Positions 21,772 to 31,430 of a stretch of DNA of 64,000 nt are shown piece by piece. The stretch spans positions 27,700-91,699 of the forward strand of contig JANBQC010000031.1 in NCBI GenBank assembly GCA_027576995.1, written 5' to 3'. Source of the DNA: Dimargaris cristalligena. Lineage: Eukaryota > Kickxellomycota > Dimargaritomycetes > Dimargaritales > Dimargaritaceae. A model generated the notes under the pieces. The model did no database searches, was not told the origin of the DNA, and worked only from the letters and a program-made list of their open reading frames with translations. A program made the position numbers and the translations under genes. Positions within the stretch are counted from its first letter, which is position 1. Every line of letters begins with the position of its first letter.

Positions 21772-24700
21772 AGTGGTTAAATAATGGTTGGAGTGGAATT
21801 GAACTATGCAAAGGTGGGTCCGGTCAGGGTCAGGATAGTAAAGTGTTGTACAAAGGAAAAGCCGAAATTATATACTTGGGAAAGCAAAGTATCACGGCAA
21901 CGAAGGGCGGTTTGAATAGTGTACAGGGATACTGTAACAGTAAAGGGCTGGTAGTATAGGATGCAACAAGTAGAAAGGCAAGGGTGGGTAGTGTACAGGA
22001 AATGTGTAATAAATAGTATGAAAGTGTAGGGTGTTCTTGAAGAGACCTTGAGGACGGGTATTCGCTGGTCTTCTTATATAATTCCCGAGCCAAACCTGCA
22101 CTAAGTGTGTCATGACGAAATGAGCTCGGAGGAGGTCGGCTATTCCCGTTCACTGGTAGGTATTGGGGCCCAGTATCGTCCCCGTTCCTTATCAAGCCCT
22201 GTGTATCTTCCATCCCTTCTTCTCATCCTCCCCCCTCCATTCCTGAACTTCGGTATATAGAGCAAGGAGTGGGTGGGTGTGGAAGAGCGATGGTGGCCGC
22301 TTATTTGGGGATATGGCTAGGAACGAACCAAAAACGACAGTCGGACGATCCAACCATATATTAATATTGATAACCCAAGGGGGGGGGACTGCTCTATATA
22401 AAAGAACCTGCAAAGGTATAATAGGGACCATTTAAGCCCCTCTTTAGTTATCGATGGAAAAATTAACCAGCGACCATATAAGAATAGGCAAGGGCGCGGC
22501 GGCGAATGGAGTAGGTCACTGTACTCAATTGTTAGTACTCGGACTCAGTCATGGGCCACGATCTGGGTACCAAGAGCAGCCAACTAGCTGTCCCCCCCCT
22601 TCCCTCTCTGTGATCACTTGAAGCGGCCACCCTTTAATTCCATGACTGCTTTCTACCATTGGTCCCTTTACTCCACCGCAAGGATCATCCGTCCGCCTGA
22701 TCACTATTGACGGCCACCCTCCCCTCCCCCTTTCGCTAGACTGCTTATCCTCCAACTTTTACACTGGGCCTGGTCACCAACTGTGACTATAGGCGTGTCT
22801 AAGAAAACTTGGAAGTGAGGAGGGGGGTATTGTAGTACAATCGTGATCAGTGGAATATCTCTTGTCCGTTATTAACCCTCGAAAATAAAAACTCTTGGGA
22901 AAGGGGATGGGGTTAGTATTTAGCTTGACCTCATTGCAACGCCTGTAAACTGACAACCGACTGAACCCTGTCTTAAAGCACCCTCTTTTTATATTTTTCC
23001 AATACAGCCATCAATATACTGATGCAGCCGAGGAAAAGAAATAGCCCACATGCGTCACATAAGGAAGAGTGATTCCTGATAAACAGTCACACACACCCCT
23101 ACTAGGGATTTTCCCAAGGCCATTAATTAAACGGTCCACCTGGTCAGCCTCCCCCCCTTCTCCTTCCTTGATTTTTGCTCCACAAAGCCAAAAGGAAATA
23201 AAACAAACTCATTGGGTGGATGGCCCCGCTCCACGCCACGCTGGTGGTTTTGATTCCCCTCCCCCTCCCGCTGTTCAATAGTTTGTAGTATCGTTCGGCC
23301 GGCTGTATAAACTGAAGCGATCCAAGGAGTTCAGAGTTTGATACAAGTGAAGTTCGCCCCGGCCATATGGAATCCTACAATAAAAAAAACACTGCCAATA
23401 TAAGCAGAAATCCAGTCTTAGCCACCACATCCCGTCCCCGGTAGCCCATCTTTCACTATTTTGCCTGATAAAAAATATATACTACTAAATCTCTCTGATC
23501 AGTAGAAACTGTAGTCAAAGGTATTCAGCTATATGGTCTCAATTTTATGAAATATCAAGAAACCCGCCGTATGAATATAGGTGGCTTCGCGGCCCAAGTT
23601 TGAGTATCAACTATTTCACTTACAGGCTACACACGACAATACTATAAACATATATAGGAGGAGCTGGGGGCCAAGGTGGGCTATAACATAGGACATGTAT
23701 CCGCCATCCAAACATGTAGTGGGGAACCCTCTAAATGTAAATAAGCACCTGAATATAGGTAACCTCTTCATATACCAACCGGATTGTTGGCTCGAGTAGG
23801 AGGGGGCTATGCTATCATTTGTACAGCTCCAAACTATAATTGGAGGGAATTGCTGGGGTTTTATCGCCCATTTATCGTAGGGTGCGTCTTAAACGCCTGC
23901 CCCAATTAAATATTCACGAAGATTAATCTTTGAAACAGCATGATTGTTATCGCCTTATCTTTTTTGGGACATCCCTAAGTGACTGTGACTATCGTTCCCA
24001 GTTTATACTCAAGGGAATGCCTGACGATTCAGTAGCTATGCTATGCTATGGGGTTGGGTTCGCTTTGGATGAGCGCAGAATGTGGCTTAAAGACTCCCAG
24101 ACGCCAACAGCCAAGTTGTTGCAATATGGCCATCTTGGACCATTTGCGTCGGGTGGCAATTTCCACGCCGGTTCGGGACCCCATTATCGTCCACTCTACC
24201 GTCTATTAAACTAAGTCGTCCGAGCCCAGGCGCACCAGGGTTTACGGGTGTACATAACCTATCATCCAAGGACTTTGCTACTACTGACTGGAATCTATGA
24301 GTCTGTCGTTAAAACCCCGCTTGTCTTGTTAGGTGGGTAACTGGAATTGTTATGTTTGAAAGGGGCGTACTTTCAAAATTCATTCTGGGCCCGAGTTTCC
24401 ACGGTGGTAATACATTACTTCACCCCCCACCCCACCGCCCCATTTTTTTTAAAAAAAATATTTTGGCGACAGAGACTGTAACAAAACAGGTCACACTCCG
24501 ACTCACCGTTGACGATGGCCACCAAATTCCCGCACACCCAAGGTCTAGTTGACCGTCTCTCAATATTGGCCAACTGTTTACGTCTGGGAATGAGGGGGGA
24601 CGGGAAGGCATATTCCCTCACATGTTTCGACTTTCGGGAGATTCTTGGATAACTGATGTGTGGACAGCCCACCCGGGTGGAATTCCCACTGGTGGAGAAC

Positions 24701-26610
24701 CACCAATGACCCTGTGACTGCTATCATGACTTCATCGAGGGGTGTGGCTGTGTACCTCCAGGGGCATCTCACTCTAATATATCTGGCAGCCATTATCTAG
24801 CCAATCCCGACTATTTCCGCCCCCACGGTCCATAAGGCTAAAATATGGGCTAAATATTAGGAGAAGGAAGAGAAGATGGAGAAGGGGGGGGGCTCTGATG
24901 TAGTTGGCTGCAGATAAATTGGTTGCCTTCCTTTTTTAGTATCTCTTTCTACAGGATCAACCCCAGCACAGGGGTATGCGGTTTCCAGAATATGCAACCG
25001 GTCCAGGTGATCCAGCACTCCATATGTCATTTCCCATTCAATTCTAAGAAATATAATAAAAATGAAGTAGTTGTAAAGTAGCTTTCACAGTATCTGATTT
25101 GTATCATGGGCTCGAGAAAAGAGGGGTAAAGGGTTAGCAATGGGAATGGGAGCGCAAGGTTCAAAGGGCAGGATTGGGTTTATTCCCACTAAAAGAGTTA
25201 CGGAATATGCCAGGAGTTCTCAATCAACATGAAATACACAACCAACCCAGTCACCAGGAGATGTGCAGCATTAAGTGGAAGGGAAGGGGGGGAGTGATGT
25301 GATGATGTGCGGATAGGGGATGTAAGTAATAGCGGTAGGTCATGCAAAATAAAAGTAGCAACGGTGAGGTGGGTAAAGGTAACGGTGGCGTAAATCGGTA
25401 ACAAATGGTGGAGCCGGGGACTCGCGAAAGACGTCAATGGACACTAATTGCTAGGCCCGATGTGCTGGTTAATCAGATGGGCAAAATGACTCAATCCCGG
25501 GTGTATTAGGGATAATGATAATAGGAGTCCCGGAGACATGTTAATGGTATAAATATTTACTTAGGGCCAGGAACTCGAACCAACTATTCCTTCAAGTAAA
25601 AAAGGAACAGTAGAAGTATCTACGGCCCAGTGTCTATTAATTTAGGATTCGCCAGGTGTAGAGAGGCTGTGTTAGAAGGTCACCCCACCATCGGTAGACG
25701 GTTATTAATTGAAATGGAATATGTGAATGGCAGATTGAGTCGATTAGGCAGGGTACCATTTTATTCATACATTCGCAAGAATACAAGGGGAGACGGAAGG
25801 GGGTAGTGAAGTGGGATTACCGTGTGACTGGAGTTGTTTAGGTTTTTAGGTCATGCCAAGCGGTGGCAGTTCCATCAGGTGAGTGGTCGGGCCAGAGCAG
25901 TACAGGGGGGCGCAGAACAGGGGGGGTTATAACACCCTCTTAAATAGGATAAGGTACTAGATATATTGGCGGTTACCTAATTGGGAATGAATAGTAGGCC
26001 GGTGTGGGAGTAAGGGAGGGGTGAGAAACAGGGCGAGTAAAATAGTGGGGTAGGGATAGAACCATCGAGGGTGGTCTTGTCTTGGCTTTAGGGTTAGTAG
26101 TGTATTCAGTTAAAATTGGGGTGGGGGGGGAGGTAGGTCAACCTGCGTATTAGGCAGAAATACTGGCCACGCTTTTATTCACAACGTGTAGTGAAATCGC
26201 AGTATACCTCCTTGAAAAAAAGTCAAGGGCATTGGCGAGCTTTCATATTCAAGATGTGCCCGAACCCTAAACTGACTATAATGTCATATTGATACAAAAA
26301 CATCCCTCTCGGCGAAACCCATCCCCACCGAATATACTGGTAAAAGAACCCTTTGTAAATCTTATAAATGCGATAAAATAAACTACATTTAAGTTATGGA
26401 ATTTAACTGCATATTTCCTATTTATATTTCTTACCAACATAAATATTGTTACGGGGACCAGATAGTCAATTTGCCACTATTGCCAATAAAATCGAGGAAT
26501 TGGTAATATAAAGATCACGCTAGTAGTTCCCTCAAAATCCAGAAACGAGCTAAAACATACCTTTGTTTTTCCGAAACAGTTAAAGCGGATAAATTCAAAT
26601 GAAAATAAAA
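21772..26610. other. Large gene-poor interval
   Basis: About 4.8 kb. No open frame longer than about 130 codons shows coding character, and no chain of splice-joined segments could be built. Features are a G9 run near 22380 next to a strong TATATAAAAG at 22395-22404, a T8A8 junction at about 24446-24461 and several G-rich runs. The right third is strongly AT-rich. It could carry noncoding transcription; nothing in the sequence proves it. Confidence 0.45.
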
Positions 26611-26611
26611 A
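26601..26611 (-). terminator. Pol III T-run terminator of the 5S gene
   Basis: Immediately after the 5S 3' end, the minus strand reads CTTTTTATTTTC. A run of four or more T residues is the standard Pol III stop. Confidence 0.75.
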
Positions 26612-26728
26612 GTTATAGCACCAACTATTCCCAAGTGGTCACCCACCTCAGTACTAAATTGGCTGATAACCACTTAACTTCGCAGATCTAACGGGATACG
26701 GTGCAAACGGTTACATATGGCCATAACT
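26611..26728 (-). rRNA. 5S ribosomal RNA
   Basis: Read on the minus strand, this 118-nt segment carries the conserved 5S blocks. They are the 5' AGTTATGGCCATA start, then GATCTGCGAAGTTAAG (loop A/box A region), TAGTACTGAGGTGGGTGACC (box C region of the internal promoter), TTGGGAATA, and a 3' GGTGCTATAACT that pairs with the 5' end to close helix I. A T5 run at 26606-26610 (minus sense) follows directly, as expected for RNA polymerase III termination. The gene stands alone, as dispersed 5S genes do in many fungi. Transcription by Pol III from the internal promoter is established for the family. Confidence 0.93.
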
Positions 26729-27445
26729 GAAAAAAAATAAATAAAAATAACTTTTATTGGCTAGCATTATGTCACGTGATAGGTAATACGTTTGCTCAGT
26801 AATCTACGCTCCCAAAAATGATTATGACGATGATAAACTAAAGCCCATATGTACCCAGCATTTGGGTAAAAGCTATTGGGCTTGCTTATTCTTCCCGCAT
26901 CGTACCTTATTGGGGAGAGTCAGTCAAGCCGTATAACGAATATTATGTCTAGTGTTATAGGTCTTACTGTTGGTTAATAATAACCAGCATACCCACCTAT
27001 ATAGCACTGTTAAATTTCCCAATAATTATGCAGCGGGGTAAACTAGTGGGCGAAAGAATCCATATAAGGTAAAACCATTCCCCAGCGTGCGTCAAGTAAT
27101 TTATCGGAGCTTGCCACTCGTCGCGTGGTCGCATTTGGCCCAACAACTCGACCGCGATTTGACTTGTAGACTCAGTTAAACCTCCCTTGGCGATATATTG
27201 CATAGAATCCAGCAATATCTATGGCAAATAAGCAAATAGCCTTTGATAGGTTTTCAGGTTAAACAGAAGTTTTCCGGACATAACTAGGCCCACATTTCCA
27301 ATCTCTCTCTTTTTTCAAGTGGTAAAATTAACAATGCCAATGCGGTTTGTCTAATCTTTATCAACGTCTACTTCTCCAGCATAACTCAAACCGTCAATCA
27401 GAGATATTCGACTAGCTGAAGAGGACTCCGCTTCGATGGGCTTGG

Positions 27446-27472
27446 AGGGGGGGAGGGGGGGAGGGGGGGGGG
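27446..27472 (+). repeat. G-rich tract with four or more G-runs
   Basis: Runs of 6-12 G separated by single A bases. The pattern could fold as a G-quadruplex on the plus (coding) strand, about 215 bp before the next start codon. Confidence 0.7.
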
Positions 27473-27644
27473 GAAACAGTATATCTGGGATGGTGTGCTT
27501 TATTCAATCTATAAAAAGCCACATCCGGGCGCCATTCCTCTGGTTTTGTCAATCAGCGATTTGCAGTTAACCAAGTGCTTAATTCACTCCTCCGGTACTC
27601 TCACTAATCAATCCCTACTGCCACCACCCAACCCAGCAGCGTTT

Positions 27645-27651
27645 TATATAA
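27645..27651 (+). promoter_or_regulatory. TATA box of the 27.7-kb gene
   Basis: TATATAA lies 37 bp upstream of the ATG at 27688, followed by a C/T-rich leader. A TATA this close implies a very short 5' leader. Confidence 0.45.
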
Positions 27652-27687
27652 CCCATCCCCACTTACTTACTACCCTCTAGTTGCACC

Positions 27688-28326
27688 ATGGTCTTCATTC
27701 AACTACGTCTGACCTGCGCCATTCTGGCCCTCGGGTTCCTGATGCCGCGCTGGCCCGAGACCGTCCGGTCGGCCCCCGTTTCGCCCACCATTGACGACCT
27801 CATCCAACTGGCGGTGCAGGCCACTATCCGAACCCTGGTGGGTTCGCCCGATACGGCAGCCGCAGCGATTACCCAACGCGACATGGCCCCGCATGCTAAT
27901 ACCACCCAGGTATTCGAGCCCTCCACCATCGGGCGTCGCCAAACTACCAACTCCCCGACCGGCGTAGTACAGCCGGGAGTTGGGCAGGAGGAGGATGATA
28001 CTCCCCTGACCCATCCGGCCACGATGAAAAATAAAAGGTCGGCTCGGCATGTCGAGCGGCGTGATATTCTCGATGATCTGGACGAAGAATGGGAGCCGCT
28101 GTGGGGTGATGTATTCGAGGATGAGTGGGGTATGGGAAGCTGGTTGCAGGATGAGTGGCAATACCCTCCCACTCCTCATCGGTCTTACGGATTCCATCGT
28201 GGTTACGGAGGCGATCGTCGCGGACCTTACCTGTCGTCCTATGAAGGACCCTCCTCTCGCGGCTACGGCCACGGCCGCGGTCGTAAATATCCCTCCTACA
28301 TGGCCCAGCCCGACTGGTTGTACTAA
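27688..28326 (+). CDS. Secreted protein with dibasic (Kex2-like) processing sites
   Basis: Single exon, 212 residues, no family recognised. The ATG is in context ttgcaccATGG. The N-terminal 30 residues form a signal peptide (LTCAILALGFLMPRW, likely cleaved near RSAPV). A pro-like region follows and ends with two dibasic sites close together: KNKR and VERR. After them comes a very acidic, Trp-rich segment (DILDDLDEEWEPLWGDVF, then EDEWGMGSWLQDEW), and then a C-terminal third rich in Arg-Gly-Tyr (HRGYGGDRRG, GYGHGRGRK). KR and RR are classic Kex2 cleavage sites in fungal pro-proteins, so a processed secreted peptide is plausible. There are no cysteines after the signal peptide. It converges with the secreted protein at 28653. 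Confidence 0.65.
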   Translation: MVFIQLRLTCAILALGFLMPRWPETVRSAPVSPTIDDLIQLAVQATIRTLVGSPDTAAAAITQRDMAPHANTTQVFEPSTIGRRQTTNSPTGVVQPGVGQEEDDTPLTHPATMKNKRSARHVERRDILDDLDEEWEPLWGDVFEDEWGMGSWLQDEWQYPPTPHRSYGFHRGYGGDRRGPYLSSYEGPSSRGYGHGRGRKYPSYMAQPDWLY

Positions 28327-28652
28327 GCTCTTGGTAAGCCTGTTGGGTTGACTAAAACCCTCCCTCGCCAATTTTTTTTTAACAACTACTCTTTATGAGT
28401 TTTTGCATTTCGATGGAAGTGGGCCATCATCATCTATCTACCGTCCATCCTCCGGTAGATTTATTTAAGCTGAAGCGATTTCGTTAGTTATTTAATAGCA
28501 TATATATGGCATTGGGATAATAAAATAGGTAATTACTTGATGATTGCGGGGCTGACTCCGTATAATGACTGCCTATGCCCATACGCGCGGGCCAAAAACC
28601 CTAGTATAGTCTAGTGGACGCGGAACGGGTGGAGTGGAGTGGGGTTGAGGGT
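28327..28652. other. Intergenic between convergent secreted-protein genes
   Basis: 325 bp shared 3' flank. A T9 run lies near 28372. No gene is seen. Confidence 0.5.
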
Positions 28653-29195
28653 CTAATGTTTGGTATCTTTCCCATACGTAAACCGACGAACCCCTTCGGC
28701 AATGATAGCATATTCGTAGTCTTCGTGCGTTAACTGCTCGCGCCTGGCTGAATCGAAATATTCGCGATGGTTTCGCGGGGTTGCCACGTACTCCTCATCT
28801 GACCCCTCTACCTCCTCTTCCCCTGTGTTCCAGTATCGGGCATTTCCTTCGTGGATCGTGGATGATGACGAAAAGGGTAGGATATTATCCTCAGCGACTC
28901 CCTCGGCTTGTTTCGACTTGGCGGGGTTGGCAAGGAGGGGGGAGGCCGGTTCGGATTCGGACTGGGGTTGGGGGGCCAATTTAGTGGCCCAGTAGGCCTC
29001 GCTAAACGACTGAGGCAGTACGGGAATGAATATCATGTTGTGGGGTTTGCCAAGCGAGCGCAGGACATGGGCGGGTAGCTTTTCCTTCAGCTCCTTCTTC
29101 GTCAATTTCGGAATAAAAATGGAGTGCGCGGGTAGTGCGGCGGTAACGGTGGCCGTCAGGGTCAACAGACTAACTAGAAGGGGCACTGGTCGCAT
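28653..29195 (-). CDS. Small secreted protein (unknown family)
   Basis: Single exon, 180 residues. The ATG at 29195 opens a clean signal peptide (LLVSLLTLTATVTAA, cleavage expected before LPAHS). The mature N-terminus reads SIFIPKLTKKELKEKLP, then a short helix-like stretch and MIFIPVLPQSF. The spacing of these hydrophobic-proline elements recalls the block after the signal peptide in the proteins at 7586 (KIFMPFL) and 12192 (LLPFIPKNEL, KFIRLAYVPL). The rest is Ser/Pro/Glu-rich and disordered, with an acidic patch and a more ordered C-terminus (HEDYEYAIIAEGVRRF). No cysteines occur in the mature part. Predicted extracellular; function unknown. Confidence 0.65.
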   Translation of the reverse strand: MRPVPLLVSLLTLTATVTAALPAHSIFIPKLTKKELKEKLPAHVLRSLGKPHNMIFIPVLPQSFSEAYWATKLAPQPQSESEPASPLLANPAKSKQAEGVAEDNILPFSSSSTIHEGNARYWNTGEEEVEGSDEEYVATPRNHREYFDSARREQLTHEDYEYAIIAEGVRRFTYGKDTKH

Positions 29196-30569
29196 GATGT
29201 GTAGCGAATTTTACCTTTTTTCCCAAAGGAATCGAGTGGGTGTATAGTTATCAAATGAATATGCGGACAGAGTGTAATACGGTATCAAAACCTAGTGGAT
29301 GGAAGCCCTATGGTGAAGGAAGAAATTGGGAACAACAAGTCGAGAGGCCAAGTGCGAAAAGGCTTTACGTCAGAAGAATAAGTGACTTCCGGTTTAAAAC
29401 GACTGGGTATGGCTTTTGAAATAGATATTGAAGGCAGAGGTTTTCAATAGTAGTCATATATGCTAGAAGGTCGCAAGGGCGTTGTCTTATAATAAATCAA
29501 GTGCATTGGGTCATCTTAAGAAGGTTAGACGCCCGTTCCCATTACCAAAGGTGCCTCTTCCCTCTCCGTTCGCCCCTTTCTGTTATTAAAAAACTCTATC
29601 ATCCAATCCTAGTTACCATGCCCTCTTTCTCTCCTCTCCTTACATTCATCTCAACGGAAGCCACCGGACGGCAATGGCGTAAATAGCCCAAAAGGAGGCA
29701 TTCCCTATATATTTTGTACCCCGTCTACCCAACTATTCCCACCAACTAAGAAATGAAAAGTGGGGAGGAGCGCTGACGTCTCTGTCTTTAGGCCAGCCGC
29801 TAAGGGTACAAGTGCGACCCAACCATGCGGAAATTGAACAATAAGCGGGCCGCTGATGGATCATCTGAGCGTTTGGTAGCAGGCAGCGGTTTCTTTTTCA
29901 AAGGGAAATAATGTCCCATTCCTCCTCCTCCTCCTCCCCATACATCTGCTTAGGACATTACAGGGGGGGTAAGGTTGATGTCAGAACAGGCGGATCAACT
30001 GTTTACCGAAGAATCTTGCAATCCAACAAGTATATATAAATCGGTATATAACTGAGTAGATCCTATCTTCCATTCGAACCTTCCCCACTATTCAATCGCT
30101 ACTTTTCAACGTCATTTTGGGATATAGATAATGTGGCTTGTGTTTATCTATTTATTTTTTTCGGGTTTAGTCGAAAACCACTCGATTTCTGAATGTGATA
30201 ATAGACCCAGCGTAAAGCCCAGATTGTCTAGCATACATGTGCTTAGGTTGTCTTCCCTTTGGGAATTTGACATGCTCGACACCCAATGTGACCCAATTGG
30301 TAACTCCTGATGCTCTGACAGGTACTTCCAAATGCAGCCGAAATCTAACAGAGATCATCTGCAGAGACAAATAAAAATATATGGCATTGGTTATTCTGGC
30401 ACTAAAGGTTGTTTATTCCTAATACATGTTGTTAAATTTAGAAATCGAAATCGAAATAGATCTTTCTGCAAAAGGAAAACGAAAAAATGCTCAGAGGGTG
30501 GATATCTTCTATAGAAAACATATGCCACTTATTCGTCTATGGCTTCTGAAATCTTTTTTTATTTCTTGT
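29196..30569. other. Intergenic, no gene supported
   Basis: About 1.4 kb containing the presumed promoter of the minus-strand gene at 28653 and the 3' flank of the gene at 30570. A short (TCC)n run lies near 29920. No coding segment is supported. Confidence 0.5.
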
Positions 30570-31430
30570 CTAGGGCTGGGGAGGTTTAGAGTTCAACTTC
30601 CCGGAATTCTGGCTGCAAGTGGGGGTGAATTCCTGATTCATCGCCTCGATACTAGCATCCGGACAGGGTAAAGGAGTGTGAGTTCCGTCGGTCTGTTCCG
30701 GGACTGTGGAGAGGGATTGATCTGAGCCCATGTGGGCCATTTTCCGATGGTAGTCGAAGGCCCGCTCTAAATCCTCCCAGCGGGACCGAGCCAAAAAACA
30801 GCCGTCACCGTCGCCATCGCCCCCACCGTTCGTGGTGGCGGTGGTTTCGGTTCGGAAGGAGGCCGGCTGCGAGTCCTTCATAAAATCCACCAGGTCTAAA
30901 AAGGCGTCCAGGTCGTTGGCTGACGAATGGGAGGAGGTCGAATGTTCAGTAAGTCGCCGACGGGCGGTCAAGGAGGTGGTCGATAGCGGCAGTGGTGGGG
31001 GGCACGGCCGCGAACTGAAGAAACCCAGGGCGGATTTTAGGATAGAGCTACCGCCGGCTATGAAAGACGCGGACCCGCGGCGCAGCGGGGGGAAATCGGC
31101 CGGGGGGATTCCGGTCATTCGGGGAATTTGCACAAAATCCGTGTCGTCCTCGCTATCACTGTATTCGTCATCGAAAGACTGTTGATAGTAGCTGGATTGA
31201 ATTGGGTCGGGGTTAAACAGAATACGGTCGAAACTACTCACCGGGTTGAGATCGGAATGGGTAGGGGTGTGGGAGCTGTGGCTCGGGCGGGAATAGCCCC
31301 TGGGGGATGGCGTCCGTAGAACTACGGCCTGGGAAATTGGGGGCTGTTGCGAGCCAGTGACGGGCGCCGCTTGAACCATGTACACGCTCGAATAGGCCGA
31401 CGCCAAAATACTAACCCAGGATAAATACAT
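30570..31430 (-). CDS. Secreted Ser/Pro-rich protein (unknown family)
   Basis: Single exon, 286 residues. The ATG at 31430 opens a signal peptide (WVSILASAYSSVYMVQ, likely cleaved after QAA). The mature protein is mostly low in order: Ser/Pro/His-rich N-terminus, an acidic patch (DDEYSDSEDDTDF), a Gly/Asp run (GGGDGDGDG) and a short charged helix (RWEDLERAFDYHRKMAHM). Three cysteines lie scattered in the C-terminal half, with another in a Pro-rich segment, so no cysteine-knot pattern. It shows no clear similarity to the other secreted proteins of the window beyond general composition. Intracellular membrane anchoring by the N-terminal helix is an alternative reading. Confidence 0.55.
   Translation of the reverse strand: MYLSWVSILASAYSSVYMVQAAPVTGSQQPPISQAVVLRTPSPRGYSRPSHSSHTPTHSDLNPVSSFDRILFNPDPIQSSYYQQSFDDEYSDSEDDTDFVQIPRMTGIPPADFPPLRRGSASFIAGGSSILKSALGFFSSRPCPPPLPLSTTSLTARRRLTEHSTSSHSSANDLDAFLDLVDFMKDSQPASFRTETTATTNGGGDGDGDGCFLARSRWEDLERAFDYHRKMAHMGSDQSLSTVPEQTDGTHTPLPCPDASIEAMNQEFTPTCSQNSGKLNSKPPQP

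Larger units (their letters stand above)
26729..27687. other. Intergenic upstream of the 27.7-kb secreted protein
   Basis: About 960 bp. It holds CCATATAAGG (a CArG-type box) at 27060-27069, a strongly G-rich tract at 27446-27472 and a TATA box near 27645. No gene is seen. Confidence 0.5.

Noticed and set aside
24440..24465. T8A8 palindrome (also T/A junctions at 39508, 53560, 62127).
   Set aside because: Simple homopolymer junctions are common in AT-rich intergenic and intron DNA; no further signal.
25565..25590. GTTCGAG on the minus strand as a tRNA B box.
   Set aside because: Stem pairing fails; no acceptor stem.
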